This document shows positions 8,889-17,570 of a stretch of 64,000 bases of DNA, piece after piece. Every line of letters starts with the position of its first letter. Within the stretch, counting starts at the first letter, position 1. The stretch lies in the NCBI RefSeq assembly GCF_000971135.1, contig NZ_BBLW01000005.1, positions 124,001 to 188,000 of the forward strand, written 5' to 3'. The notes under the pieces are model-generated. The model did no database searches. It saw only the letters and a program-made list of their open reading frames with translations, and had not been told where the DNA came from. Source of the stretch: Demequina phytophila. GTDB lineage: Bacteria; Actinomycetota; Actinomycetes; Actinomycetales; Demequinaceae. A program made the translations under genes and the position numbers.

Positions 8889-9583
8889 CCCAGGACGTCC
8901 CCTCCCGGTGGGGGCCGCGCTGGTCCCGGTGGATCGGCAGGTTCCTCGCGCGGGTGCTGTGGCGCACCGAGGTGCGCGGGCGCGGCAACGTGCCCGCGAC
9001 GGGCGCCGCGATCATCGTGTGCAACCACGTGGGGCTGATCGACGGCCCCGTGGTGCACGGGGTCATCCCGCGCGGCTCGCACTTCCTCATCCGTGAGGGC
9101 ATGATGACGGGCCCGCTCGGCGCGATCCTCCGGGCCGCGCAGCAGATCACGGTCGAGGGCTCGGGGCGTGACGCGCTCGCGCGGGGCCTCGCGGTGCTGC
9201 GCCGCGGCGACGTGGTGGGCGTGTTCCCCGAGGGCACGCGCGGCGCCGGGACCGCGGAGGCCGTCCACGGCGGCGCCGCGTGGCTCGCGATCCAGTCGGG
9301 CGCGCCCGTGGTGCCCACCGCGATCGTCGGATCGCGGCACACGGGGGAGTCCGTGAACGTGTGGCCCAAGCCGGGACGCCGCATGGTGGTCGCGTTCGGC
9401 GCGCCGGTGGTCCTGGAGCCTCCGGCCGACGTGCGCGGAGGCCGCGCGAAGCACGCGTGGGCGGCCGAGAGGCTCGCCGAGGCGCTGCGCGACCAGGTGG
9501 CCCGTACCCTTGACACATCAGACCTCGAGCTTCCGCTCGACGACCCGCGCCGTGAAGGCCGCGAAGAGAAGGACCACGCATGA
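8885..9583 (+). CDS. 1-acylglycerol-3-phosphate O-acyltransferase (PlsC family)
   Basis: Probable lysophosphatidic-acid acyltransferase that makes phosphatidic acid at the membrane. The 232-residue protein has [15 protein letters not shown], a variant of the catalytic NHxxxxD block; [12 protein letters not shown], the FPEGTRS substrate motif; and a downstream VPTAIVG segment. The GTG at 8885 overlaps the cmk stop, and the stop overlaps the der ATG. The last 20 residues are charged ([10 protein letters not shown]). Substrate preference cannot be read from sequence, and a role in other acyl transfer is possible. Confidence 0.85.
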   Translation: MTQDVPSRWGPRWSRWIGRFLARVLWRTEVRGRGNVPATGAAIIVCNHVGLIDGPVVHGVIPRGSHFLIREGMMTGPLGAILRAAQQITVEGSGRDALARGLAVLRRGDVVGVFPEGTRGAGTAEAVHGGAAWLAIQSGAPVVPTAIVGSRHTGESVNVWPKPGRRMVVAFGAPVVLEPPADVRGGRAKHAWAAERLAEALRDQVARTLDTSDLELPLDDPRREGREEKDHA

Positions 9584-11061
9584 CGGACGAGCAGCCGCTT
9601 CCGGCCCCCCACGAGTCGGACGCGCCCGAGACGCTCGACGAGATCCGCGAGGCCGCGCTCCGCGCGGGTCTCGAGGAGTACGACCTCACCCCCGAGGACC
9701 TCGCGGACCTCACCGGCGAACCGCTGCCCGAGACGGAGGAGGCGCTGCCGGTCCTCGCGATCGTCGGGCGCCCCAACGTGGGCAAGTCGACGCTGGTGAA
9801 CCGCATCATCGGCAAGCGTCTCGCGGTGGTCGAGGACAAGCCGGGCGTCACGCGCGACCGGGTCGCCTACCGTGCCGAATGGGCGGGCCGCGACTTCACG
9901 CTGCTCGACACGGGCGGCTGGGAGAAGAACGTCACCGGCATCGACCTGTCGGTCGCCCAGGCCGCGGAGGCCGCGATCGAGATGGCCGACGCCGTGCTGT
10001 TCGTGGTCGACGCCATGGTCGGCGCGACCGCGACGGACGAGCAGGTGGTGCGCCTGCTGCGCAAGGCCGAGAAGCCCGTGGTGCTCGCCGCCAACAAGGT
10101 CGACGGGCCGCAGGGCGAGCTCGAGGCCGCGGCGCTGTGGAACCTGGGCCTCGGGGAGCCCTACCCCGTCTCCGCGCTGCACGGCCGCGGCACGGGCGAC
10201 CTGCTCGACGCCGCGATGGCGATCCTGCCCACCGAGCTCGAGCAGGTCCAGATCGACGAGCACGCGCCGCGCCGCATCGCGCTGGTCGGGCGCCCGAACG
10301 TGGGCAAGTCCTCGCTGCTCAACAAGCTCGCGGGCACGGAGCGCGTGGTGGTCAACGAGCTGGCCGGCACCACGCGCGACCCGGTCGACGAGCAGGTCGA
10401 GATCGGCGGGCGTCCGTGGACGCTGGTCGACACGGCCGGCATCCGCCGCCGCGTCCACATGACCAAGGGAGCGGACTTCTACGCGTCGCTGCGTACCCAG
10501 ACCGCGATCGAGCGCGCCGAGATCGCGCTGGTGCTGCTCGACTCGTCGACGCCGCTGACGGACCAGGACCTGCGCGTGGTGCAGCAGGTGGTCGACGCGG
10601 GTCGCGCCATGATCTTCGTGTTCAACAAGTGGGACCTGATGGACGAGGATCAGCGGTTCCTGCTCGAGCGGTCCATCGAGAAGGACATGGTGCAGCACTC
10701 CTGGGTGCCCCGCATCAACCTCTCCGCGAAGACCGGCTGGCACACCAACCGCCTGCTGCCCGCGATCGATCTGGCCCTGTCGAGCTGGGACCTCCGCGTG
10801 TCCACCGGCAAGCTCAACTCGTTCCTGGGCGAGCTGGTCGCCGAGCACCCGCACCCGGTGCGCGGCGGCAAGCAGCCCAAGATCCTGTTCGCCACGCAGG
10901 CGTCGACCCGTCCGCCGCGCTTCGTGATCTTCGCCTCCGGGTTCCTCGACCCGCAGTACCGCCGCTTCATCGAGCGTCGCCTGCGCGAGAACTTCGGCTT
11001 CGAGGGCACGCCCATCCAGATCTCGGTGCGCGTGCGCGAGAAGCGGGGCAAGCGCAAGTAG
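9580..11061 (+). CDS. der: Ribosome-associated GTPase Der (EngA)
   Basis: Tandem-domain GTPase needed for 50S subunit assembly. The 493-residue protein has an acidic N-terminal extension of about 55 residues, then GTPase domain 1 ([14 protein letters not shown] near residue 62, DTGGW, NKVD). GTPase domain 2 follows ([16 protein letters not shown] near residue 233, DTAGI, NKWD), then a C-terminal KH-like domain ([20 protein letters not shown]). The lysine-rich tail EKRGKRK is typical. It is the last gene of the aroH-to-der run, in which neighbours touch or overlap. Confidence 0.96.
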   Translation: MTDEQPLPAPHESDAPETLDEIREAALRAGLEEYDLTPEDLADLTGEPLPETEEALPVLAIVGRPNVGKSTLVNRIIGKRLAVVEDKPGVTRDRVAYRAEWAGRDFTLLDTGGWEKNVTGIDLSVAQAAEAAIEMADAVLFVVDAMVGATATDEQVVRLLRKAEKPVVLAANKVDGPQGELEAAALWNLGLGEPYPVSALHGRGTGDLLDAAMAILPTELEQVQIDEHAPRRIALVGRPNVGKSSLLNKLAGTERVVVNELAGTTRDPVDEQVEIGGRPWTLVDTAGIRRRVHMTKGADFYASLRTQTAIERAEIALVLLDSSTPLTDQDLRVVQQVVDAGRAMIFVFNKWDLMDEDQRFLLERSIEKDMVQHSWVPRINLSAKTGWHTNRLLPAIDLALSSWDLRVSTGKLNSFLGELVAEHPHPVRGGKQPKILFATQASTRPPRFVIFASGFLDPQYRRFIERRLRENFGFEGTPIQISVRVREKRGKRK

Positions 11062-11069
11062 CGCGGCGC

Positions 11070-11090
11070 GCCACCCTCGGCACGGGTGGC
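11070..11090. terminator. Possible bidirectional terminator between der and the DUF1801 gene
   Basis: A 7-bp GC-rich stem (GCCACCC / GGGTGGC) with a 7-nt loop sits in the 31-base gap between two convergent genes. No clear U-run follows on either strand, so the call rests on the stem and the position. Confidence 0.35.
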
Positions 11091-11092
11091 GG

Positions 11093-11518
11093 TCAGGCGA
11101 GCGCGTCGTAGTCGCCCCGGGCGAAGGCGATCTCGACGAGGTCGTTGAGGATCTCGAGGTCGATGCCGTCGAGGCGCTTCACGTAGACGCAGCCCTTGCC
11201 CTCGGTGAAGGCCCCGAGGCGGGGGAGCAGGCCGGCGCCCTCGGGCGTGTCCTTGAGCCCGTAGAACGTGAGCTGGGCCTTGCGTGGTGAGAACCCGACC
11301 GCGGGCATGTCGCCCTCGCGACCGGTCGCGTAGCGGTAGTGGAGCGATCCCCAGCCGATGATCGACGGGCCCCACATCACGGGTGCCGCGCCGGTGGCGG
11401 CGGTGAGGAGCGCCACCACGCGTTCCGCCTCCTCGCGCCGTCGCGCGGGCTCGACCCCGGCGACGAAGGCCTCGACGGGCACGTCGGTGGGCACGGTCTT
11501 GGGGGTGCTGTCCGCCAC
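11093..11518 (-). CDS. DUF1801-family protein (YdhG/YjbR-like fold)
   Basis: A 141-residue soluble protein matching the DUF1801 pattern: MWGPSIIGWGSLHYRYATGR, then VGFSPRKAQLTFY, then KGCVYVKRLDGIDLEIL. The family has no established enzymatic role in most bacteria, so no function is assigned. The GTG start (VADSTPKTVPTDV) lies four bases after the stop of the phosphodiesterase gene, with GGTGAG upstream. It is the third gene of a minus-strand operon with an alpha/beta hydrolase and a GDPD protein. Confidence 0.75.
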   Translation of the reverse strand: MADSTPKTVPTDVPVEAFVAGVEPARRREEAERVVALLTAATGAAPVMWGPSIIGWGSLHYRYATGREGDMPAVGFSPRKAQLTFYGLKDTPEGAGLLPRLGAFTEGKGCVYVKRLDGIDLEILNDLVEIAFARGDYDALA

Positions 11519-11522
11519 CGTC

Positions 11523-12293
11523 TCACCATAGGCCCCGCGACCGGAGGACGTCGCGCAGGAGGTCCGCGCGGTCGGACACGATCCCGTCGATCCCCGCATC
11601 CAGCAGCGTCTCCATCTCGGTGCGGGCGTTGACGGTCCACACGTGCACCACCTTGCCCAGGTCGTGGGCGAGGCGGACGTGGCGCTCGTTGAGCACCGGG
11701 ACGGGCCCCACGCGCCAGGGGATCTGGAGCCCGTCGACGTCGGTGAGCGAGCGCAGCGTCCCGAGGCGCGCGAGCCCGCCCACCAGGAACCGCGCGGCCT
11801 CGGAGGTCCCGGCGCTGGTGGCGACGGGTCGGCTGAGGCGAGCGACGGTGGCCCGGCGGCGTTCGGCGGAGAAGGACGCGACGCAGACGCGGTCGTGCGC
11901 GCCGGTGCGCTCGATGGCGTCGGCGATGGGCACGATGCCGGACTCGGCCTTGACGTCGATGTTCACCCGGAGCTCGGGCCAGGTCCCCAGGACGTCCTCC
12001 AGCAGCGGCACCGGTTCCACGCCCCCGATCCGGGCCTCCTTGACCCGCGACCACGGCAGGTCGGCGACGTCGCCCTCGGCGTCGGTGGTGCGGTCGAGCG
12101 AGGCGTCGTGCAGCGCGACCGCGACGCCGTCGACGGTGCCGTGCCCGTCGGTCTCGACGTACGAGTAGCCCAGGTCGACCGCGGCCTGGAACGCCGCCAT
12201 CGAGTTCTCGAGTCCGTCGAGCGAGAATCCGCGGTGCGCGAGCGCGGCGAAGGGCGCGTCGAAGTACGGGTGGTCGGGTCGCATGAGGTTCAT
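11523..12293 (-). CDS. Glycerophosphodiester phosphodiesterase family protein
   Basis: TIM-barrel phosphodiesterase expected to hydrolyse glycerophosphodiesters to glycerol-3-phosphate and an alcohol. The 256-residue protein has the family signature in order: ALAHRGFS (catalytic His-Arg), LENSMAAFQAAVDLGYSYVETD (metal-binding Glu and the E-x-D pair) and VALHDASLDRTTDAEG (second histidine). It ends with HVWTVNARTEMETLLDAGIDGIVSD. There is no signal peptide, so it acts in the cytoplasm. The ATG overlaps the stop of the upstream hydrolase (ATGA), which suggests coupled lipid-head-group salvage. Confidence 0.88.
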   Translation of the reverse strand: MNLMRPDHPYFDAPFAALAHRGFSLDGLENSMAAFQAAVDLGYSYVETDGHGTVDGVAVALHDASLDRTTDAEGDVADLPWSRVKEARIGGVEPVPLLEDVLGTWPELRVNIDVKAESGIVPIADAIERTGAHDRVCVASFSAERRRATVARLSRPVATSAGTSEAARFLVGGLARLGTLRSLTDVDGLQIPWRVGPVPVLNERHVRLAHDLGKVVHVWTVNARTEMETLLDAGIDGIVSDRADLLRDVLRSRGLW

Positions 12294-13216
12294 GGGATCG
12301 CCTTCGGGAGCCAGGAGCGGATCGCGTGCAGGTAGGCCGCACGCGGTACGGGGGAGGACAGGGACAGCTCGTGGACGCCGCCGGTGATGACGGCCTCGGT
12401 GACGTCGGTTCCCAGACGCTGCGCGTGGCGGGCGATCGCGCGGACGTCCACCACGGTGTCCTGGAAGCCGAGCAGCGGGTTGTCCGGGTGGTCGGGACCG
12501 CTCGAGTGCGATCGGGCGACCAGGACCGGCACACGGATGTCGAGGCCTCGTGCCACCCGCGCCTGGGCGCGCCGGATGGCGGCGAGCCACCCCGCACGGA
12601 CGGGCACCCCGAGCGGGGTCTTCCACGTGGTGTCGAACTCCCACGCGCCGCCCTCGGGCTCGAGCAGCCGCGTCGCGTAGTGGGAGGGCTGCTGGTGGAG
12701 CACCGCCAGGGGGCGGGCACGCGCGATCATCGGGACCGCGCGGGTGGCGACGCGGTGGCCGCGCTTGGCGACGGCGGCGAAGAAGGGGCTGTCGAGGATG
12801 AGCCCCGCGAGGCTTGCGGCCGGGCGGTCGGAGGCCCAGATCGCGGCCGCGAGGCCACCATTCGAGTGGGCATGGACCACGAGCGGCAGTCCGGGGTGCA
12901 CGTCCTCGATCGCCGTCGTGGCGGCGGCGATGTCGTCGCCCAGCTCGTCGATGTCGGACACGAGGTGGGGCACGTCGCCCTCGCGCAGCGACCGGCCCGC
13001 GCGGCGCAGGTCGACCGCGTAGAACGCCAGCCCCTGCTCGAGGAAGAACTCGGCCAGGTGCTCCTGGAAGAAGTAGTCGTTGTAGCCGTGCACATGGAGC
13101 ACCGCTCCCCGCGGCGACGCCGGCTGGACCGTCGCCCGGACGAGCGTCGCGACCCCCAGCGGGCGCGACTCGAACCCGGCCAGCGCATCGTCCTCCCAGG
13201 TGGTGGCGTCCTCCAT
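12290..13216 (-). CDS. Alpha/beta hydrolase, monoacylglycerol-lipase-like (Hydrolase_4)
   Basis: A 308-residue serine hydrolase. It has the oxyanion loop VLHVHGYNDYFFQEHLAE, the YAVDLRRAGRS turn, and a nucleophile elbow VVHAHSNGGLAAA. There the usual GHSMGG glycine is replaced (AHSNGG), but the serine is present. The acid is probably in PVLVARSHSSGPDHPDN, and the histidine is in GGVHELSLS. A lysophospholipase or monoacylglycerol-lipase activity would fit the GDPD gene that overlaps it by four bases. That is inferred from context. The ATG at 13216 gives a conserved N-terminus; upstream codons are not conserved-looking. Confidence 0.8.
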   Translation of the reverse strand: MEDATTWEDDALAGFESRPLGVATLVRATVQPASPRGAVLHVHGYNDYFFQEHLAEFFLEQGLAFYAVDLRRAGRSLREGDVPHLVSDIDELGDDIAAATTAIEDVHPGLPLVVHAHSNGGLAAAIWASDRPAASLAGLILDSPFFAAVAKRGHRVATRAVPMIARARPLAVLHQQPSHYATRLLEPEGGAWEFDTTWKTPLGVPVRAGWLAAIRRAQARVARGLDIRVPVLVARSHSSGPDHPDNPLLGFQDTVVDVRAIARHAQRLGTDVTEAVITGGVHELSLSSPVPRAAYLHAIRSWLPKAIP

Positions 13217-13306
13217 ACCTCGATCGTGCCATCTGCGGCGCCGTCGTTCAGCGCGTGTTTGCGTGTTGGTCGCGCACAGTTCACCCGGGACCGGCACTCT
13301 TGGCGC

Positions 13307-14659
13307 ATGACCTCCGAGGTGTCCTCGTCCACGGCGGCCCGCGATGAAGCCGGCCGCCCCGCCCACTGGGGCCGCGTGGTCGCCTGGTCGCTGTGGGACT
13401 GGGCGGTGCAGCCGTTCAACACCGTCATCATCACGTTCGTGTTCGTGGCGCTCTACCTGACGTCCGATGCGTTCATCGACCCGGAGCTCGCGGCCTTGCC
13501 CGAGGGTGACGCGGCGCGCGAGGCGGCGCTGTCTCAGGTGGCGTCCAACCTCGCGTTCGGGGTCACCATCGCGGGCGTGCTGGTCGCTCTGCTGGCGCCC
13601 GTCCTGGGCCAGCGGGCCGACACGTCGGGCCGCCGCAAGGCATGGCTCGGGGTCTCCACCCTCGCGGTGATCGCGTGCATGCTCGGGCTGTTCTTCGTGC
13701 AGGCGGACCCCGCGTACTTCCTGCTCGCGGTGGCGCTCATCGGCATCGGCAGCGTGTTCGGCGAGATCGGCGGCGTCCACTACAACGCGCTGCTCGCGCA
13801 GGTGAGCACGCGCGAGAACGTGGGTCGGGTGTCGGGACTCGGCTGGGGCCTCGGGTACCTGGGCGGCATCGTGGCGCTGGTGATCGTGGTGGTCGCCGAC
13901 GGCGCCGACTGGTGGGGTCTCGACACCTCCAACGGGCTCGCCTACCGCCTCATCGCGCTGGGCTGCGCGCTGTGGGCCGTCGCGTTCGCGTGGCCGGTGT
14001 TCGCGTTCGTGCCCGAGGCGCCTGCCACCGGCCGCCCGAAGGTGTCGCTTCTCGGCAGCTACGTGCGACTGTGGCGTGACCTGCGTGCCCTGTGGCACGA
14101 CTCCCGGCCGACCCTCTGGTTCCTGGTCGCCAGCGCCATCTACCGCGACGGACTCGCCGGCGTCTTCACGTTCGGCGCGATCATCGCGGCGCGGGCCTAC
14201 CACTTCAGCGACCAGGAGGTGGTGATCTTCGGGATCGCGGCCAACCTCGTCGCGGGCCTGGCGACCATCCTCGCGGGGCGCGTCGACGACTGGGTCGGCC
14301 CGCGCACCCTCATCATCTGGTCGCTCGCGGGGATGATCCTCGCGGGCTTCGCGGTGGCCTTCCTGCATGACCTCGGATCGATCGTGTTCTGGGTCGCGGG
14401 CCTGGTCCTGTGCCTGTTCGTGGGGCCCGTGCAGTCGGCGTCGCGCTCGCTGCTCGCGCGGGTGAGCCCGCGAGGCAAGGAGGGGGAGATCTTCGGCCTC
14501 TACGCCACCACGGGTCGCGCGGTGTCCTTCCTCGCGCCAGCGCTGTACGGCGTCGCGATAGCCATCACTGGTGCGGTGATCTGGGGAGTGCTCGGGATCA
14601 TCACGGTGGTGGCGCTGGGGCTGGTGGCGATGCTGTTCGTGAGGATCGACGCGAGGTAG
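13307..14659 (+). CDS. MFS transporter, UMF1 / Atg22-like family
   Basis: A 450-residue integral membrane protein with about 12 hydrophobic segments. The N-terminal WSLWDWAVQPFNTVIITFVF, the insertion between helices 1 and 2, and the VHYNALLAQVSTRENVGRVS and GWGLGYLGG motifs are typical of the UMF1 family. KEGEIFGLYATTGRAVSFLAP near the C-terminus is also typical. Yeast Atg22 of this family exports amino acids from the vacuole. The bacterial substrate is unknown, and amino acids or other small metabolites are guesses. It is divergent from the hydrolase operon and convergent with the HNH gene. Confidence 0.82.
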   Translation: MTSEVSSSTAARDEAGRPAHWGRVVAWSLWDWAVQPFNTVIITFVFVALYLTSDAFIDPELAALPEGDAAREAALSQVASNLAFGVTIAGVLVALLAPVLGQRADTSGRRKAWLGVSTLAVIACMLGLFFVQADPAYFLLAVALIGIGSVFGEIGGVHYNALLAQVSTRENVGRVSGLGWGLGYLGGIVALVIVVVADGADWWGLDTSNGLAYRLIALGCALWAVAFAWPVFAFVPEAPATGRPKVSLLGSYVRLWRDLRALWHDSRPTLWFLVASAIYRDGLAGVFTFGAIIAARAYHFSDQEVVIFGIAANLVAGLATILAGRVDDWVGPRTLIIWSLAGMILAGFAVAFLHDLGSIVFWVAGLVLCLFVGPVQSASRSLLARVSPRGKEGEIFGLYATTGRAVSFLAPALYGVAIAITGAVIWGVLGIITVVALGLVAMLFVRIDAR

Positions 14660-14753
14660 TCGCCGCGGCCACGCGGGACGATGCGCGGGCTGGGTGGCGC
14701 GCCCTCGCGGCGCTTGCGTCGGGTGCGGATCAGGGCTGCCTGGACGTGGCTGT

Positions 14754-14782
14754 GCGGCGCCGCCTGGGAGGGGTGGCGCCGC
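14754..14782. terminator. Hairpin between convergent MFS and HNH genes
   Basis: An 8-bp perfect stem (GCGGCGCC / GGCGCCGC) with a 13-nt loop lies just past the end of the HNH gene in a 135-base convergent gap. There is no U-run, so it could be a bidirectional terminator or merely G/C-rich dyad symmetry. Confidence 0.3.
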
Positions 14783-14794
14783 GGGGCGGGTGAG

Positions 14795-16312
14795 CTATTC
14801 GGGTGGCGTGCCGGAACTATTGCTGTGGGTGGTGGCCTTCTTGTTCCAGGGTCGGGGGGTGCCGAAGCGTGCTCGGCCGCCTTGCCAGGGTGTCCGCGTG
14901 GGGTCGACGGTGGCGGGTGGGATGAACCAGATCTCGGTGTCGGTGGCTCTGATCTGCCAGCCCTGATCATGGATCACGTGGTGACAGTGGGAGCAAAGAA
15001 GTGCCCCGTTGGACAGGTTCGTGGGGCCGCCTCTGGACCAGAAGATGATGTGGTGAGCCTCCACCCATGCCGGGGGTGCTCCGCACTTCGCACAGCCGCC
15101 GTCACGCTCGCCCAGGGCGATGCGTTGGGCCTTGGAGAAGGGGTAGATGCGGTGTCCGAGCTTGAGCAGCTCGCCCTTGTCGCCGATGAGGGCGGGCACG
15201 ATGATCGCGGTGGCGGCCATGCGCAACGCGATGCTCATCCCGATCGGGGTGGCACAGCCGTCGACCTCAGCTAAACCTGTGCCGGATTCGAGGTCGGCTG
15301 CGGTGGCGCGGACGACGACGGTGGTGGTGCCGAACAAGGCGGTGGTGGTCTCACAGCCCAGGGCGTGACGGGCGAGGTCCGCTAGCGCGTCGGCTCGCAT
15401 CTGCTCGGTGGTGCGGACGTCCTCGCCGGGGGTGTTGCGGCTGGCGTGGATCGCGTCACCGACGCGCTTGCTCAACGCTGCTTGTAGGGGTGCGGCGGTC
15501 TCGGGATCGAGCACGCCGTGGAGCTCGACCATGCCCTCACGGTTGTTCCAGATCTTCAGATACCGTTCCCGACGCTTCTGGGCCAGCGTGCGCTCATGCT
15601 GCTCCACGTCCAGCGCGGCCTTGAAACCGCGCACGATCGAGGCGAACTTGCCCGAATCCAACCCCTGGGCGCGCTTGACGAGGTCGGCTGCGGCCTCCTC
15701 CTTCGCCTCATCCGTCACGTCCTCCGACAGCGAGTCGAGCATGATGAGGATCTGCGACCCACAATCCGCGGAGATCAGCCCATCGTGGAGAGCCTCGGTC
15801 ACGATCGCCCGATACCGCACCTGAGGGGTGGGCTGAGGGTCCTGGGGGTCGGGCGGATCGTTGTCCTCGGGATCATCCGGATCGGGACCGTCATCGGGAT
15901 CGTCAGGATCCGGCTCATCGGGATCGGGACCCGGATCAGGCTTGGGCTTGCCGCCCTTCTCACGCTCCTCGAGTGCCCGTCCGACCTCGATCAGCCGGAC
16001 CGCCTCGGCCTTGTGCGTCCCCATCCGCGACGCCACCAGATCAGCCGCGCTCCGGAAGCCGTGATGCTTCGCGAGCCCACCCCCGGGCACATCGGACTGG
16101 ACCTCGATATCGCGCGCGGTACGCGCGAGGACCAGATCCATCTCGTGCGCCACCTGCGCCGCCGCACCCAACCGCTCCACCGCATCAGGCGAGCCGCCCA
16201 CCGAAGCCAGCGCACGCATCGTCCCCACCGCCACCCGAGCATCCACACACGCCGACGCGAACCCGGCGCCAGAGCCGCCAGGCAAGTCGTCGAACAGGTG
16301 TGCTGCATCCAT
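14795..16312 (-). CDS. DUF222 and HNH-endonuclease domain protein (13E12-like family)
   Basis: A 505-residue protein of a family multiplied in many actinobacteria. The N-terminal half is a DUF222-type helical domain (about residues 10-350). It is interrupted near residues 125-165 by an Asp/Pro-rich linker of repeated PDPDDP-like units. The C-terminus is an HNH nuclease domain: IALGERDGGCAKCGAPPAWVEAHHIIFWSRGG, then NLSNGALLCSHCHHVIHDQGW, with paired cysteines and the central HH. Catalytic residues look intact. Cellular role is unknown. ATG at 16312 is chosen because upstream codons are arginine-rich and unlike the family. Confidence 0.85.
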   Translation of the reverse strand: MDAAHLFDDLPGGSGAGFASACVDARVAVGTMRALASVGGSPDAVERLGAAAQVAHEMDLVLARTARDIEVQSDVPGGGLAKHHGFRSAADLVASRMGTHKAEAVRLIEVGRALEEREKGGKPKPDPGPDPDEPDPDDPDDGPDPDDPEDNDPPDPQDPQPTPQVRYRAIVTEALHDGLISADCGSQILIMLDSLSEDVTDEAKEEAAADLVKRAQGLDSGKFASIVRGFKAALDVEQHERTLAQKRRERYLKIWNNREGMVELHGVLDPETAAPLQAALSKRVGDAIHASRNTPGEDVRTTEQMRADALADLARHALGCETTTALFGTTTVVVRATAADLESGTGLAEVDGCATPIGMSIALRMAATAIIVPALIGDKGELLKLGHRIYPFSKAQRIALGERDGGCAKCGAPPAWVEAHHIIFWSRGGPTNLSNGALLCSHCHHVIHDQGWQIRATDTEIWFIPPATVDPTRTPWQGGRARFGTPRPWNKKATTHSNSSGTPPE

Positions 16313-16398
16313 ATGACCATCACACCAGAGGGGTCTGACATTCCCGACAATCCGGACAAGCGCAGGTGTGGAGAAGTCCAAACGACCTGCTAGAGGGG

Positions 16399-16938
16399 CT
16401 AAAGCGCCGCGAGCAACGTCCGCAACACAGGCCGCGCCTCGTCCTTGGCCTCCGGCGAGGACAGCCGCGACCACGTCAGCGTCACCACGGCGCGGTCGGC
16501 ACGGAGACTGATCTCCGCGAGAAGCCGCGACCCGTCGGCAAGGGCGGCGCGCCACCGCCGGTACGCGGGAGTAGCGGTCGAGCTCGCCGAACCAGCGAAC
16601 GGCACGCCACCCACGCCGGAAAGCCCGGCCGCGACACCCAGCCACGCAGCGAGCGCCTCGTCCAGCGTGCCTCCATGAGTCCGGCTCACGGAGCACTCGT
16701 ACGTCCCGTCCTGTCGCTGCCCGGGAGTGCGGCGCCCGATGTGCTGCTCGTACGCGACCGCGGTCATCTGCGCCCACCAGCCGGGGTTGTCGACGTGACC
16801 GAGCTCCCGGGACGCGACCGCGACCAGCTCCCGATGGTCAAGCGACGCCCCGCCGGCCGCCGCGAACACCTCCACCCAAGAAGCCCACGAGCGCCCCGAC
16901 GCCCGCTCAACAGCCTCCACATTGGCCGCCGACGTCAC
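16399..16938 (-). CDS. Uncharacterised protein, DUF4287-like N-terminus
   Basis: A 179-residue soluble protein. The first half has the run NVEAVERASGRSWASWVEVF, then NPGWWAQMTAVAYEQHIGRR and YECSVSRTHGGTLDEALAAW. I associate this pattern with DUF4287-like actinobacterial proteins. The second half (YRRWRAALADGSRLLAEISL, then AVVTLTWSRL) resembles the helix-strand tail seen in proteins of that group. No catalytic motif is recognised. The GTG start overlaps the stop of the deaminase gene by four bases, so the two are co-translated. Confidence 0.65.
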   Translation of the reverse strand: MTSAANVEAVERASGRSWASWVEVFAAAGGASLDHRELVAVASRELGHVDNPGWWAQMTAVAYEQHIGRRTPGQRQDGTYECSVSRTHGGTLDEALAAWLGVAAGLSGVGGVPFAGSASSTATPAYRRWRAALADGSRLLAEISLRADRAVVTLTWSRLSSPEAKDEARPVLRTLLAAL

Positions 16939-17543
16939 AGATGTGCCTCGATGGGCCCGGTGCCGCGCGCGTTGTAGACGGTCGCGCTGGACTCGCCGTA
17001 CGCGCGGTACACCTCGAGCGCCTCCTCGCGCAGCACGTCGCTGGTGACGGCGATGCCGCGCGCCTCGAACTGCTCGGCCCAGTCGGCGACCACGGGGCCC
17101 TCGTCGAACCTTGTGAGACGCTCGAGCTCCGGGCCCTCGCCCGCGACCACCAGGTGCCGCACGCCGGACCACAGCGTCGCGCCGTAGCACTGGACGCACG
17201 GCCGCCAGTTGACCACCAGCGCCAGCTCGCGGTCCTCGCCCAGATCCCACGTCCCGAGGCGCGCCTGCGCGAGCGCCAGCGCCATCACCTCGGCGTGACC
17301 GGCGCTGATCCCCGTGCCGAGCACCACGTTCACGCCCACGGACACCAGTTCGCCCGTGACCGCGTCGACCACGATCGCCGCGAACGGGCCGCCGCCGCCC
17401 TCGCGCCAGTTGCGGTCCGCGAGCCGGTGCACCAGCGCCATCTGCTCCTCATGCGTCGCGAGCGCGTCCGGCAGCGCCGGCACCTCCTCGATCAGCCAGG
17501 CGGGCAGGGACAGGGTGACGCTGGTGGCGAGGCCGTGGGCCAT
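16935..17543 (-). CDS. Cytidine/deoxycytidylate-family deaminase
   Basis: A 202-residue zinc hydrolytic deaminase. HAE (83-85) gives a zinc-binding histidine and the proton-shuttle glutamate, and PCVQC (115-119) gives the two zinc cysteines. The layout (GGGGPFAAIVVD before, then HAEVMALALAQARLGTWDL) is that of guanine deaminase and tRNA-adenosine-like nucleoside deaminases of COG0590 rather than classic cytidine deaminase. The substrate is therefore uncertain. It is not the essential TadA by appearance, because the long C-terminal helix region differs. It overlaps the downstream DUF4287-like gene. Confidence 0.8.
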   Translation of the reverse strand: MAHGLATSVTLSLPAWLIEEVPALPDALATHEEQMALVHRLADRNWREGGGGPFAAIVVDAVTGELVSVGVNVVLGTGISAGHAEVMALALAQARLGTWDLGEDRELALVVNWRPCVQCYGATLWSGVRHLVVAGEGPELERLTRFDEGPVVADWAEQFEARGIAVTSDVLREEALEVYRAYGESSATVYNARGTGPIEAHL

Positions 17544-17570
17544 GGTTCCTCCGGGGGACGATGCGGCGGT

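Noticed and set aside
14795..16312. HNH protein as part of an intron or intein
   Set aside because: It is a free-standing gene of the DUF222-HNH family with its own start and no split host gene around it.
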